Assembly (NCBI RefSeq): GCF_000376865.1
Contig: NZ_AQXQ01000012.1
Coordinates: 248,001 to 312,000 of the forward strand
DNA length: 64,000 nucleotides
Source of the DNA: Thioalkalivibrio sp. ALJ7
GTDB taxonomy: Bacteria > Pseudomonadota > Gammaproteobacteria > Ectothiorhodospirales > Ectothiorhodospiraceae
Direction: 5' to 3'
Below the pieces are notes generated by a model. The model had not been told where the DNA came from and made no database searches. It saw nothing but the letters and a program-made list of their open reading frames with translations. Below are positions 42,261 to 51,408 of this stretch, one piece after another (positions within the stretch are counted from its first letter, which is position 1; every line of letters begins with the position of its first letter). Made by a program: the position numbers and the translations under genes.

Positions 42261-44291
42261 ATGCCCCGCCAAGAGGATGCCACTCAGCTGCTCGACCGGC
42301 TGGCGAACGATCCACAATACGATCTCGCCGAGACCCTGCGCGCCATCATTGGCTGGTTGCGTCCGCCGGACCCTGACAATATCGCGCCAGTCATCGCGCG
42401 GATCGAGGATCTGGTCCTGGCCCTTGGCGACCGGCCAGAGCTGCGCGAACACCTCCGCGACCGCCTGGAGCAGGGGCTGGAAGATGCCCGCCATCTGACC
42501 CTGTATACCGGGATCGGGCTGTTCTCACGCAAGGGCTTTTTCCGCGAGGCGGCGGAGCTGTTGTACGAGCGGATCAATCCGCGGCCGATGGACCGCGCGG
42601 ACCTGCGTGACGTGCTCTACCACGTATTCCACGATCCGAAAGACGCGATCTGGGTGGCACGACTTCCGGACGATGCCTGGTCGCGGCTGCTGCAGGCGCT
42701 GGGATGCCTGTCCGGTGAGCACCCCGGGGTGCTGCAGCGGGCCCGCGAAGAGGCCCTATACGCGCTGGAGATGCTCTCGATCTGGATCGCGGCGGAGGAG
42801 CTGGAACCGGAGCTGCTGCGTCTCGACCCTTCAATCGCCGAACGCAACTCTGCGTTTGTGGCCCAGGAACGCGAAATCTCCGCCTACGTACGCGACTACC
42901 GGCTCTGGCTGGAAGACCCTGATTACGAACGGGTAGACGATCGCCATGCGCGTGTCCTGCTGGAGCAGTGCAAAGAGCAGATCGACCGCCTGCGACGGCG
43001 CGCGATCACCCATGGCAACAGCCTGTCGCTGACCCACCTGATGGAACGTCTGGATCAGACCCTGGCCCGTATCCACAAACTGCTGGACCTGCTCGAGCCG
43101 AACAGCGGTGACGAACCGCGCCAGGCGGCAGTCGGCGTGTTCCGCGATCTGGTGACGATCAGTGCCCGCAGCCACGGCGTTCGCGCCCTATGGCAGGACA
43201 ACATCCGCCTGGTCTCGCGCAGCGTGACCCAGCATGTCAGCGACACCGGCGAGCACTACATCACTCGCGACCGCAGCGAATACTTCCAGATGCTGCGCTC
43301 CGGGGCCGGGGCTGGCCTGATCATTGCGGTGATGGCGTTGATCAAGATTCAGGTCGAGGCCCTGGGGCTGTCCGAAGGCTGGAACACCCTATGGGTCAGC
43401 CTGAATTATGGCCTTGGCTTCGTACTGATCCATATCCTGCACTTCACCGTGGCCACCAAGCAGCCGGCGATGACGGCGGCGCGCCTAGCCGCCGCCATCG
43501 AGGAAACCGAGCGCGGAACCGCGGATCCTTCCAAACTGGCCGACCTGCTCATGCGGGTGGGGCGCTCGCAGTTCGCCGCGGTACTGGGCAACGTCGGCGT
43601 GGCGTTGCCGACCGCCATCCTGATCGGGCTGTTCGCATCCAGCCTGTTCAGTGCCCCGGTCTTGTCCAGCCACGAGATCGACTATCTGATGGACAGCCTG
43701 CGTCCGATCATGGGACTGGCATTGTTTTTCGCCGCCATTGCGGGTGTCTGGCTGTTCGTCTCCGGGCTGATTGCCGGCTTTTTCGACAACCGCTGCGCCT
43801 ATCTCGACCTGCCCGGACGTCTACGCGAGCACCCGCTGCTGCGACGGCTGCTGCCGGAAGCCAGCCGCCATCGCCTGGCCGACTGGATTGGCTACAATTA
43901 CGGCGCGCTGATCGGCAACTTCCTGTTCGGCGTCCTGCTGGGGGTGACCGGCTTCGTCGGCTACCTGCTAAACCTGCCGCTGGATATCCAGCACGTCGCC
44001 TTCGCCTCGGCCAACCTCGGCTATGTCACCGCCAGCGAGGCCCCGGGACTGCTCCTGTTCGGGCTGTTCCTGGTGTTCGTGCTACTGATTGGGGCGGTCA
44101 ACCTGTGGGTCAGCTTCGGTCTTGCGCTGTATGTTGCACTGCGTGCGCGTGGGGTGCGCATGGGCGCCTTCGGGCGGGTCTTCCGCGCCTACGGTCGTCA
44201 TCTGCGGAAGCGCCCTCGCGAGTTCCTGTTCCCACCCCGAACGGCGCCCACCTCTGATGGGGGGCCGGGCGACGAGACCGATGCGCGCTAG
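42261..44291 (+). CDS. Gcr-type 'site-specific recombinase' family membrane protein
   Basis: A 676-aa protein of the family named site-specific recombinase (SpecificRecomb, COG4389). The N-terminal 340 residues are soluble and helical. The C-terminal half has about six to seven hydrophobic helices (AGLIIAVMALIKI, VGVALPTAILIGLF, IMGLALFFAAIAGVWLF, NFLFGVLLGVTGFVGYLL, LLLFGLFLVFVLLIGAVNLW). No tyrosine or serine recombinase motif is visible, so the name is probably historical; a membrane role is more likely. AAGGGAC precedes the ATG. It follows the ATP-grasp gene by 54 bp and overlaps the lipase gene by 11 bp. Confidence 0.85.
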   Translation: MPRQEDATQLLDRLANDPQYDLAETLRAIIGWLRPPDPDNIAPVIARIEDLVLALGDRPELREHLRDRLEQGLEDARHLTLYTGIGLFSRKGFFREAAELLYERINPRPMDRADLRDVLYHVFHDPKDAIWVARLPDDAWSRLLQALGCLSGEHPGVLQRAREEALYALEMLSIWIAAEELEPELLRLDPSIAERNSAFVAQEREISAYVRDYRLWLEDPDYERVDDRHARVLLEQCKEQIDRLRRRAITHGNSLSLTHLMERLDQTLARIHKLLDLLEPNSGDEPRQAAVGVFRDLVTISARSHGVRALWQDNIRLVSRSVTQHVSDTGEHYITRDRSEYFQMLRSGAGAGLIIAVMALIKIQVEALGLSEGWNTLWVSLNYGLGFVLIHILHFTVATKQPAMTAARLAAAIEETERGTADPSKLADLLMRVGRSQFAAVLGNVGVALPTAILIGLFASSLFSAPVLSSHEIDYLMDSLRPIMGLALFFAAIAGVWLFVSGLIAGFFDNRCAYLDLPGRLREHPLLRRLLPEASRHRLADWIGYNYGALIGNFLFGVLLGVTGFVGYLLNLPLDIQHVAFASANLGYVTASEAPGLLLFGLFLVFVLLIGAVNLWVSFGLALYVALRARGVRMGAFGRVFRAYGRHLRKRPREFLFPPRTAPTSDGGPGDETDAR

Positions 44292-45303
44292 CACGTCCCT
44301 CCTTGCCGGGTGTCTGATCCTGATGCTCACCGGCTGCGCCGGGACGGTCCCCAGTGCCGGCGGAAGCGAGTTCCGGACACCATCGATGGCTCCCGATGCG
44401 GTCTACGCGGCCGACGGCGACCGTCTGCCGCTGCACCGCTGGGGACCGGAACAGCCCGAGCAGATCGTGCTCGCCCTGCACGGGTTCAACGACCACGGTG
44501 GCAGCATGCAGCCCCTGGGCGAGGCCCTGGCCGAACACGGTATCGCGGTCTACGCCTATGACCAACGCGGCTTTGGTGCCACGCGCAACGCCGGCTACTG
44601 GTCCGGCCACCGTCTAATGGCCGAGGACGCGCGCACCGTCCTTGATCTCCTGCACGAGCGCTATCCCGACCAGCCGCCCTACCTGATCGGCAAGAGCATG
44701 GGCGGTGGTGTGGCCCTCCTGGCGGCGACGCGCACCGACAGCGTCGGGTCACCACCCGTCATCGCGGGTACGGTGCTGATTGCCCCCGCGGTCTGGAGCC
44801 GCGGCGACATGCCCTGGTATCAGCGCTTCGGCCTCTGGCTGGGGGCGCGTCTAGCGCCCGGCTGGCGCCTGGACGGAGAAATGGCCGCCGACCTGGACAT
44901 CCACCCCACGGATGACCCCGCGGTGCTGGAGCAGATGCGCGACGATCCCCTGGTGCTGCGCGATGCCCGCATCGACGCCCTGGACGGCCTGACCACCCTG
45001 ATGACCCATGCCCTGGAGGCGGGACCCGACCTGCCCCCGCCCAGCCTGACGCTCTACGGGGCCCGCGATGACCTGGTGCCACCAGAACCCCTGGCGCGCC
45101 TGCTGGATGCGCTGACCGGGCAAGGGGTAGAGGGCCATCGCGCAGTCCTGTATCCCGAGGGCTACCACATGCTCACCCGCTACACCCGTGCCGCGACCAC
45201 GTTCGAGGACATCGCCGCATGGCTCAAGGACCCGGAGGGCCGTATCCCCTCCGGGCACGAACGCACCCCGACCGGTCTGGCAGAGTACCTCCGCGAGCAA
45301 TAG
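44281..45303 (+). CDS. Alpha/beta-hydrolase lipoprotein (monoglyceride lipase / lysophospholipase-like)
   Basis: A 340-aa protein with lipobox LTGC at the end of its signal (LLAGCLILMLTGC), so it is probably a lipoprotein. The hydrolase fold has VLALHGFNDHGGSM (oxyanion), nucleophile Ser in GKSMGGG, Asp in LYGARDDLVPPE and His in GYHMLTR, the layout of monoglyceride lipases and lysophospholipase L2. Translation is coupled to the preceding membrane-protein gene. Its longest frame extends upstream within that gene, but the lipoprotein signal fixes the start. Confidence 0.9.
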   Translation: MRASTSLLAGCLILMLTGCAGTVPSAGGSEFRTPSMAPDAVYAADGDRLPLHRWGPEQPEQIVLALHGFNDHGGSMQPLGEALAEHGIAVYAYDQRGFGATRNAGYWSGHRLMAEDARTVLDLLHERYPDQPPYLIGKSMGGGVALLAATRTDSVGSPPVIAGTVLIAPAVWSRGDMPWYQRFGLWLGARLAPGWRLDGEMAADLDIHPTDDPAVLEQMRDDPLVLRDARIDALDGLTTLMTHALEAGPDLPPPSLTLYGARDDLVPPEPLARLLDALTGQGVEGHRAVLYPEGYHMLTRYTRAATTFEDIAAWLKDPEGRIPSGHERTPTGLAEYLREQ

Positions 45304-45375
45304 GGACCGCACGACACTGGCCGCCGCCCGCCATCGGCGTTACGGTTGAGACGCAACCCCGGAAGAGCCAATGCA

Positions 45376-45747
45376 ATGACCGATTCGAAATCCAGCCGCC
45401 TTGATGACCTGGTCGCACGCAGCCGTCAGGACCAAGCCGAGCGCGAACGCGGCTATCGCGAACAGGCGCTGAAGATGTACTCCTGGGTTTGCGGGCGCTG
45501 CGGCCGCGAGTTCACCCGCACGAACCTGCGCGAACTGACGGTTCACCATCGCGACCACAACCATGACAACAACCCGTCGGACGGTAGCAACTGGGAACTG
45601 CTGTGCCTGTACTGTCACGATAATGAGCACCAGCGCTATACCGATGCCACCCCTGGTACCGGGGGCAGTGCCGCAGGTCCTTCGGCCACGCACAACCCGT
45701 TTGCCGGGCTAGCCGATCTGCTGAATCGAGACGACCACTCGAAATAG
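45376..45747 (+). CDS. yajD: YajD-type HNH nuclease
   Basis: A 123-aa protein of the YajD family. It has a zinc-binding pair CGRCG, the HNH segment LTVHHRDHNHDNNPSDGSNW and a second pair LCLYCHDNEH. The catalytic His lies in HHRDHN. The N-terminus is a charged helix (RLDDLVARSRQDQAERERGYR). HNH nucleases cut DNA, but the cellular role of YajD is not established. The start is the second ATG after a GGAAGAG site. Confidence 0.92.
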   Translation: MTDSKSSRLDDLVARSRQDQAERERGYREQALKMYSWVCGRCGREFTRTNLRELTVHHRDHNHDNNPSDGSNWELLCLYCHDNEHQRYTDATPGTGGSAAGPSATHNPFAGLADLLNRDDHSK

Positions 45748-45766
45748 CGTACCCACCGCGTTCGGT

Positions 45767-46348
45767 TCACAACCGGCGCCACCAGAACTGCAGCGGCTTG
45801 AAGGTCTCCTCGGTCATGCCGATGTCCGGCCAGGGGAATTCACAGACCAGGCCCCCGGCCTTCTCGTAACCGCGTTTGGCCCAGAAGCCGTCCAGCGGCC
45901 GGTAGTTTGCCGGGCGCCGTGGGTGATCGTCCGGACGAATCACCGAACAGAAGACGGCATGGGCAAAACTCAACCTGCGGGCGGCCGCCTCGCGCTCGTC
46001 GAAAAAGCGATGCCCAGCCCCCTGGCCACGAAAGGCGGGCTCCAGCACCGATTCCGCCAGATAGTAATACGCCGCAGGTTCCAGCCCGCGCTCGACGAAA
46101 GGGGCCTGGAACTCCGCCTCGGCCGCAGCCAGCGGAAGCGCGGTGGAGGCCCCAACGACGCGCTCCCCGTCCAACGCCAGCACCAAGGTGCTGTCGGGGC
46201 AGTCGACATACTCCTGCAGATAGGCCTCTTCGTACTCCGGCGTGCCCTCGTAGAGATAGGGCCACTCGCGGAACACCGCAATGCGCAGGCGCGCCACGTC
46301 TTCCAGATAGGCCGCGATCCCGGCCCCTCCTACGGTCCTGAACTGCAT
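45767..46348 (-). CDS. GNAT-family N-acetyltransferase
   Basis: A 193-aa protein with the GNAT order: LRIAVFREWPYLYEG, VGASTALPLAAAEAEF, YLAESVLEPAFRGQGAGHRFF (the acetyl-CoA loop RGQGAG) and YRPLDGFWAKRGYEK. The substrate is unknown. It converges with yajD, 19 bp away. Confidence 0.88.
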   Translation of the reverse strand: MQFRTVGGAGIAAYLEDVARLRIAVFREWPYLYEGTPEYEEAYLQEYVDCPDSTLVLALDGERVVGASTALPLAAAEAEFQAPFVERGLEPAAYYYLAESVLEPAFRGQGAGHRFFDEREAAARRLSFAHAVFCSVIRPDDHPRRPANYRPLDGFWAKRGYEKAGGLVCEFPWPDIGMTEETFKPLQFWWRRL

Positions 46349-46397
46349 CGACTCCCCTCAGCTCATGCGCTCGCTCTGATGCGATCGTCCCATACGC

Positions 46398-47432
46398 TCA
46401 ATCCCCCGGTTCGGCCTCGGGGGCCAACCGCCCCACCCCACGCAGCAGCCGCCCGAGGATATCCGCCCCGCTGATCAGACGGCGCTGGCCCTCAGTCCAG
46501 AGCAGAATCACATCATTACCCACCACGGTGTCGCCGCTGCTGGCCGGTCGCACCTGAAAATAGGGCACCAGGCTGCCCAGACGGCGACTGGCGTCACGCA
46601 CCACCAGCGGTCGATGACAATGGTCTTGCGGATCGAACCCCTCCGGCGCAAAAAGGGCCTCGCGGGTCAGGTCCGCGGCGCGTAACACCACCCGTGGCTC
46701 GCCCTCGCGATCGGTAATGACGACCCAACCCCGCCCCGCACGATTGATCCGGTGCAGGAACGGATCGTCGATACGCGGCTGGATCGCCGGGAACACCGGG
46801 CGATTCTCCATAAACTCCAGCTCCAACACACTGTCCGGGTCCAAGGCCTCGCCCTCATGCTGGACCAGGATGTCGTCCAGCTCCAGAAAATTGCGGGCGC
46901 CACGCCCCTCGACCCGCGTGATCTCGCTGTCGCGCGCCTGGATATGCAGGTCGATCAGGTGGTGCAGATCGCGCTCGGGAAGGAAGCGGACTTCCTCGCC
47001 CCCCAACCAGCGGTCCAGCACCCATGCCGTCGGTCGCGCAACGGGATACATCAGGACTTGATAGAAGCGCAGTACCGGATACAAGGCGCCCGCCACCCGC
47101 AGGGCATGCCGCGAGAAATACGACTGCGGAAGAATCTCGGCAAAGATCGTGATCACCACGGTGGAGAACAGGAAGGCCGCCACGCCACCCATCACCGACC
47201 CCGAGAGCAGTGCCAGCATCACGTTGACCGCCACATTGCCCCAAAGGATGGTCACCAGCGCAAAGTTGGCATCACCCCGCAGGGCCAACAGGCGCTCGGC
47301 GCGCGCATCCCCCTTCTGCGCCTCGACCTCCAGCTCCAGCTTGCTGCGCGAGAACAGCCCCAGATTCAACCCGGACAGGATGGCCGATTGGGACAGGCAG
47401 ACGAGGATGCCCAGCCATGTCAGGAGGCTCAT
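46398..47432 (-). CDS. CNNM/DUF21 transmembrane protein (CorB/CorC-related)
   Basis: A 344-aa inner-membrane protein with a DUF21 domain: three to four helices including the motif NLGLFSRSKLELEVEAQKGD and the IFAEILPQSYFSRHA segment. A divergent region with CBS-like parts follows (GRGWVVITDREGEPRVVLRA). CNNM relatives export or sense Mg2+ or other divalent cations. Start 47432 (MSLLTWLG) follows GGAGAG; the frame opens at 47462. Confidence 0.88.
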   Translation of the reverse strand: MSLLTWLGILVCLSQSAILSGLNLGLFSRSKLELEVEAQKGDARAERLLALRGDANFALVTILWGNVAVNVMLALLSGSVMGGVAAFLFSTVVITIFAEILPQSYFSRHALRVAGALYPVLRFYQVLMYPVARPTAWVLDRWLGGEEVRFLPERDLHHLIDLHIQARDSEITRVEGRGARNFLELDDILVQHEGEALDPDSVLELEFMENRPVFPAIQPRIDDPFLHRINRAGRGWVVITDREGEPRVVLRAADLTREALFAPEGFDPQDHCHRPLVVRDASRRLGSLVPYFQVRPASSGDTVVGNDVILLWTEGQRRLISGADILGRLLRGVGRLAPEAEPGD

Positions 47433-47681
47433 GGTTTCACTCTCCGCGCAGATGATGGACACAGGGTTTACAGGCTCAGGGTAGCGCGTACCGCATTGTG
47501 CGCATCCGCACGGAACTCCGAATCGACCACCCCCAACCCTCTCTCGACACCCGGAAGAACATCTACACTCGGAGACGGGGCCGGCACCAACCGGGCCGAC
47601 CCCCTAGCGGCCCCACCGGTTGGCAACGCCAGTATGGCGATCGGCCGCAGGGGCCACCGTCTTCGCTACAGGAGGATCTGC

Positions 47682-48131
47682 ATGGATACTGTCTGGATCG
47701 TTGTCGCCGACGCCGCACGCGCCCGCATCTTCGCTTGCGAGGGTCGCGCCTGCCAGGGAATGCACGAGAGCGAAACGCTCTCGCACAGCGAGTCCCGCGC
47801 CCATAACCAGGATCTCGTCTCGGATCGCCCAGGGCGCAGCTGGAGCAGTGCCAGCGGGGATGCCCGCCACGCCATGCAGGACAGCACCGACCCCGCCGCC
47901 AACGAACGCAACCGCTTTGCCCGCGAGGTCGCCGAGCGCCTGAAGTCGGCCTACCACGACGGCACCTTCAAACGCCTCGTGATTGTCGCCGCGCCCTCGT
48001 TCCTTGGGGCCCTGCGCGACATGCTCGACCCGACCGTCGCCCAGAGCGTAACCGCCGAGGTGGCGAAGAACGTCACCAAGTCCACGGACGCGGCGACCCT
48101 GCGCAAACATCTGCCCGACTTCCTGTACTAA
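47682..48131 (+). CDS. Host-attachment-protein family (PF10116)
   Basis: A 149-aa cytoplasmic protein starting WIVVADAARARIFACEG, with DLVSDRPGRSWSS and a C-terminal VIVAAPSFLGALRDMLDP, the pattern of proteins annotated as required for attachment to host cells. The fold resembles eRF1/Pelota-like domains. The name stems from Agrobacterium; the actual function here is unknown. AGGAGGA six bases before the ATG sets the start. A long perfect hairpin follows the stop. Confidence 0.9.
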   Translation: MDTVWIVVADAARARIFACEGRACQGMHESETLSHSESRAHNQDLVSDRPGRSWSSASGDARHAMQDSTDPAANERNRFAREVAERLKSAYHDGTFKRLVIVAAPSFLGALRDMLDPTVAQSVTAEVAKNVTKSTDAATLRKHLPDFLY

Positions 48132-48136
48132 CAAAC

Positions 48137-48172
48137 CCGATCGGGGCCGCGGCATGGCGCGGCCCCGATCGG
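48137..48172. terminator. Bidirectional hairpin terminator
   Basis: A perfect 15-bp stem, CCGATCGGGGCCGCG and its complement, encloses a 6-nt loop between two convergent genes. There is no U-run, but its position six bases past one stop and five before the other fits a shared terminator. Confidence 0.7.
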
Positions 48173-48176
48173 TTCA

Positions 48177-48806
48177 TCAATCTCCCAGATCGTCCGGCTT
48201 CAACGTACCGAGCAGACGCGGCCCGTCCGGGTGCGACTCGAATATGGCCATCTCCGCCTCCTCAATCTCCACATCCACCGCATGGCGCAGGTTCAGGTCG
48301 TGCCCCACCACCACGATGTTTTTTTGGAGATCCTCGGGCGGCGTGTTCAGATGCCGCCGCAGGCCCTCGATAAGGTCGTCGCGGCGTTCCTCATCCCGAA
48401 TGATCGGCAAATTGTAAAGCTCGAAGCGGATGTCGTACTCGCCAAAGGCGTAGTGGGCCGTCTCCCAGTTACGACAAAACTCGCTGCTCAGGATCTGTTC
48501 AACCGCAATAGAGTGGCGCTCGAAGCCCTCTCCCACCTGCCGCGCCTGTTCGCGACCCTGGGTACTCAGGTTGCGTTGTCCCGCGCAGTCGTCCATATCC
48601 GAAAGGTCGTAGTCGTCATGCGAACGATCCGTGGCCGCGTGGCGCCAGAACACCACCAACCCGCCGGCCTGGAGGCGCTCGATCAACACCGGGGGTTCCA
48701 GGGATTCGGCACTGGCGGCGCTAGCCAGCATCATGAACAGCCCCGTCATGCTGGCAGTCATCAATCGTCGCACCGGTCTACTCCTTCGGATCTTCCCGCA
48801 TTGCAT
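48177..48806 (-). CDS. Secreted histidine phosphatase (copy 1)
   Basis: A 209-aa exported protein. After a signal peptide (MTGLFMMLASAASA) comes the histidine-phosphatase superfamily catalytic motif WRHAATDRS (RHA in place of RHG), then GQRNLSTQGREQARQVGEGF, LSSEFCRNWETA and the second catalytic His in VVVGHDLNLRHA. The mature protein is acidic and has a Cys pair. It is a tandem paralogue of the gene at 48852. The substrate is unknown. Confidence 0.86.
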   Translation of the reverse strand: MQCGKIRRSRPVRRLMTASMTGLFMMLASAASAESLEPPVLIERLQAGGLVVFWRHAATDRSHDDYDLSDMDDCAGQRNLSTQGREQARQVGEGFERHSIAVEQILSSEFCRNWETAHYAFGEYDIRFELYNLPIIRDEERRDDLIEGLRRHLNTPPEDLQKNIVVVGHDLNLRHAVDVEIEEAEMAIFESHPDGPRLLGTLKPDDLGD

Positions 48807-48851
48807 ATCCCAATGAGTAGACGATCCGCGTAGTGACTGTCCACTCCGACG

Positions 48852-49448
48852 TCAGCGGAAATCGTCCGGCGTCAGGATTCCGATCACACGGGGTGTGTCA
48901 CCGCCCGGCTCGAAGACGGCGATCTCGCCCTCGTCAATCTGGACGCGGGCGGCGCGTTGCAGATTGATGTTGTGCCCAACGATGACCACGTTCTTCTCGG
49001 CATCCTCCGGGGCGGTCACCAGATAGCGCTGCAACGCCGTGACCAGGTCCTGCTGGCGCTGGCGATCACGCACCGGCGGCACGTTGAAGAGGTCCTCGCG
49101 AACCTCCCAGGACTCTTCGCCGAAGGCGATCCTTGCGCTATCGATATTGCGGCAGAATGGCGAAGTCAGGATGCGCTCGACCGGGATGGCGTGATCGTCG
49201 AAGCCTTTACCTACCTTGCGCGCCTGATCCCGCCCATGGTCATTCAGATTGCGTTGCACCTCGCAGCGACTCATGTCGGACAGGTCGGTATCACGCTGAC
49301 TCCGATCCGTGGCGGCATGGCGCCAATAGATCACCAAACCACCTTCCTGCATGCGTTCCAGCAACGCCTCTGGTTCAAGGGAATCAGCGGACACGATCGC
49401 CAACGGGAAGACCAGCAGGATCAGGCACAGCAAACCGCGACGCAGCAT
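48852..49448 (-). CDS. Secreted histidine phosphatase (copy 2)
   Basis: A 198-aa exported protein (signal GLLCLILLVFPLAIVSA). It shares every key motif with copy 1: YWRHAATDRS, VQRNLNDHGRDQARKVGKGF, LTSPFCRNIDSA and VIVGHNINLQRA, and the same ending LTPDD. It lies upstream of copy 1 on the same strand with a 45-bp gap, so both are probably in one transcript. Confidence 0.86.
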   Translation of the reverse strand: MLRRGLLCLILLVFPLAIVSADSLEPEALLERMQEGGLVIYWRHAATDRSQRDTDLSDMSRCEVQRNLNDHGRDQARKVGKGFDDHAIPVERILTSPFCRNIDSARIAFGEESWEVREDLFNVPPVRDRQRQQDLVTALQRYLVTAPEDAEKNVVIVGHNINLQRAARVQIDEGEIAVFEPGGDTPRVIGILTPDDFR

Positions 49449-49586
49449 GAGAACCTCCGAAAAAGTGGTATCGAGCAGGGTAATGGACCGCCGCCGAGCC
49501 GCCCCGGTTCAGCGGAGCTCGCGTTGACGCCCCCCGAGACCAGCCCTAGTATGCCGTCACTGCCTTGCCCGGAACCCCGAGCCCTC

Positions 49587-50408
49587 ATGACCTATTGTGT
49601 CGCCATTGATCTGGACGACGGCCTCGTCTTCGCCTCCGACTCCCGTACCAATGCGGGAGTCGACCAGGTCAGTACGTACAGCAAGATGCACACCTTCGAG
49701 ATCGAGGGTCAGCGGGTCTTCGTGGTCCTGGCCGCCGGCAACCTGGCGACCACGCAATCGGTGGTGCAGCAGCTCAAGCGCGATATGGAGGAAGGGGCGG
49801 AGGAAAGCCTGGCGACCGTGGAGCGCATGTCGGATGCGGCGGACTACCTGGGGCGACTCAATCGCGAAGAGGCCGAGAAACACTCCGAGGCGCTCTCCCG
49901 TTCCGGTATCAAGGCCGAGGCCACCCTGATTATCGGTGGCCAGATCGGGGACGACACGCCAGCCATCTATATGGTCTACCCGCAGGGCAACTACATCACC
50001 ACCTCGCAGCAGACGCGGTTCCTGCAGATTGGCGAGAGCAAATACGGCAAGCCGATCCTCGATCGCATCATCGAGCCGACCACCCCGCTGGGAGACGCGG
50101 CTCGCTGCGCCCTGGTCTCGATCGACTCGACCATTCGTTCCAACCTGACCGTGGGCCCGCCGATCGAGGTCATGGTGTACGAGCGCGGCACCCTGACCTT
50201 CGACCATTACCTGTGCCTGGAGACGGACGACGACTATCTGCGCTCGCTTACCCAGGCCTGGGACGCAAACATCAAGAAGGCCTTTACCGACCTGCCGCGC
50301 TTCGACTGGGAGTCCGCTCACACGCGCAAGCAGCGCGGAACGCGGGTCAGCCGCGGCTCCGGCAAGTCCGCGGCCACTGCGGGCAAGGAAAAGAAAACCC
50401 GCCGCTGA
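49587..50408 (+). CDS. Anbu (proteasome-type ancestral beta subunit) peptidase
   Basis: A 273-aa protein with an Ntn-hydrolase fold. The start MTYCVAIDLDDGLVFASDSR is the Anbu signature; after Met removal the Thr becomes the nucleophile. DSRTNAGVDQVSTYSKM, VVLAAGNLATTQSV, LIIGGQIGDDTPAIYMVYPQ and QIGESKYGKPILDR follow as in the family. A basic C-terminal tail (TRKQRGTRVSRGSGKSAATA) is unusual. Anbu genes normally neighbour an ATP-grasp, an alpha-E and a transglutaminase gene; here the first two lie convergently downstream. The longest frame runs back to 48957, an antisense shadow. Confidence 0.93.
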   Translation: MTYCVAIDLDDGLVFASDSRTNAGVDQVSTYSKMHTFEIEGQRVFVVLAAGNLATTQSVVQQLKRDMEEGAEESLATVERMSDAADYLGRLNREEAEKHSEALSRSGIKAEATLIIGGQIGDDTPAIYMVYPQGNYITTSQQTRFLQIGESKYGKPILDRIIEPTTPLGDAARCALVSIDSTIRSNLTVGPPIEVMVYERGTLTFDHYLCLETDDDYLRSLTQAWDANIKKAFTDLPRFDWESAHTRKQRGTRVSRGSGKSAATAGKEKKTRR

Positions 50409-50437
50409 AAGGCTCGCAGGTGCGCCTGCAAGCCTTT
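50406..50437. terminator. Hairpin between convergent Anbu and alpha-E genes
   Basis: GAAAGGCTcGCAGG-tgcg-CCTGCaAGCCTTTC forms a 14-bp stem with one mismatch. It overlaps the Anbu stop and ends 11 bp before the alpha-E stop, so it can serve both directions. Confidence 0.65.
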
Positions 50438-50447
50438 CAATGCCGGT

Positions 50448-51407
50448 CTATGCGGCCTGGGTCTGCGTCTGCGCTGGCGCGATCCGGAACCAGGTCTCGA
50501 CGTTGGCGCCGTGAATATCCCCGATATCCCGCTGCAACACATCCATAAAGGCGTGTAGACCGTCTTCGTTGATCAGCTCGTCCACATGCGCGCTGGCGGC
50601 GTGGCGGCGTGCCTGAATCACCAGACGTAGGGGCAGTTCGTTGTTGGGCAGTTTCTCCAGCGCGTCCTGCACCTGGGTCAGCGCGTGGGTCACCGAGCGC
50701 GGGAAGGCCGTGTCCTGCAACAGGAACCGCACCACGTCCACGCCGTTGATCCGGCGCTTCACGTGCTGGCGGTACATCTGGAAGCCGCTCCCCGAGCGCA
50801 GGATGCTGGTCCACAGCAGCCCCTCATAGGGCTCGGGATCCTCGCCATCCTTCTTAAGTAGCTTCAGCGCACCGACGTCGACATGCCGCGTGGACATGTC
50901 GGCACGTTCCAGGTTGCGGCCCAGACGGATGAAGTCGTAGGCGGCGTCATGGCTCATGGTGCCGGCCAGCAGCCCGGTCAGGGTCTGGCAACGCTGCACC
51001 ACCGCGGAGAGGAACTCGAAACGGCCGCGCTTGCCGATGCCCTGATCGATATGGTCGCGGGCAAACAGATAGAGCTCGTTCATCACCTCCCACGCCTCGG
51101 AAGGCACCAGGTCGCGCGTGGTCCGCACATTCTCGCGCGCCGCGCGCAACGAATTGAGCACCGAACTCGGGTTGTCGGAATCCGCCAGCAGGAACTTCAC
51201 ACAGTTGCGTTCATCATCCCGCTGGTAGTGGTTATCGAACAGATCTTCGTTCCCGGTCACGTCGACCAGTCCCTTCCAGGACAGCTGTACCGATTTCGGC
51301 ATGTCCAGCGCCAGAAGATTGAAGGCCATGACCATGCGCGCCGTATTCTCGGCGCGCTCGACGTAGCGCGCCATCCAGTACACACGTTCTGCGACTCTCG
51401 AGAGCAT
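50448..51407 (-). CDS. Alpha-E domain protein of the Anbu cluster
   Basis: A 319-aa all-helical protein starting MLSRVAERVYWMARYVERAE, the conserved opening of alpha-E proteins. Further family features are RFEFLSAVVQRCQTLTGLLA, YDFIRLGRNLERADMSTRHV and LQDTAFPRSVTHAL. The function is unknown; members accompany circularly permuted ATP-grasp ligases and are predicted to help make a peptide-like tag. GAGGAG precedes the ATG, which lies one base after the ATP-grasp stop, so translation is coupled. Confidence 0.92.
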   Translation of the reverse strand: MLSRVAERVYWMARYVERAENTARMVMAFNLLALDMPKSVQLSWKGLVDVTGNEDLFDNHYQRDDERNCVKFLLADSDNPSSVLNSLRAARENVRTTRDLVPSEAWEVMNELYLFARDHIDQGIGKRGRFEFLSAVVQRCQTLTGLLAGTMSHDAAYDFIRLGRNLERADMSTRHVDVGALKLLKKDGEDPEPYEGLLWTSILRSGSGFQMYRQHVKRRINGVDVVRFLLQDTAFPRSVTHALTQVQDALEKLPNNELPLRLVIQARRHAASAHVDELINEDGLHAFMDVLQRDIGDIHGANVETWFRIAPAQTQTQAA

Positions 51408-51408
51408 C

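Noticed and set aside
40707-42494. 595-codon minus-strand frame opposite the ATP-grasp gene
   Set aside because: The plus strand holds a coherent ATP-grasp protein; this frame has no domain and spans two real genes.
42261-44291. Site-specific recombinase as evidence for an integrated element
   Set aside because: The protein is membrane-embedded and lacks tyrosine or serine recombinase motifs; no att sites or phage genes flank it.
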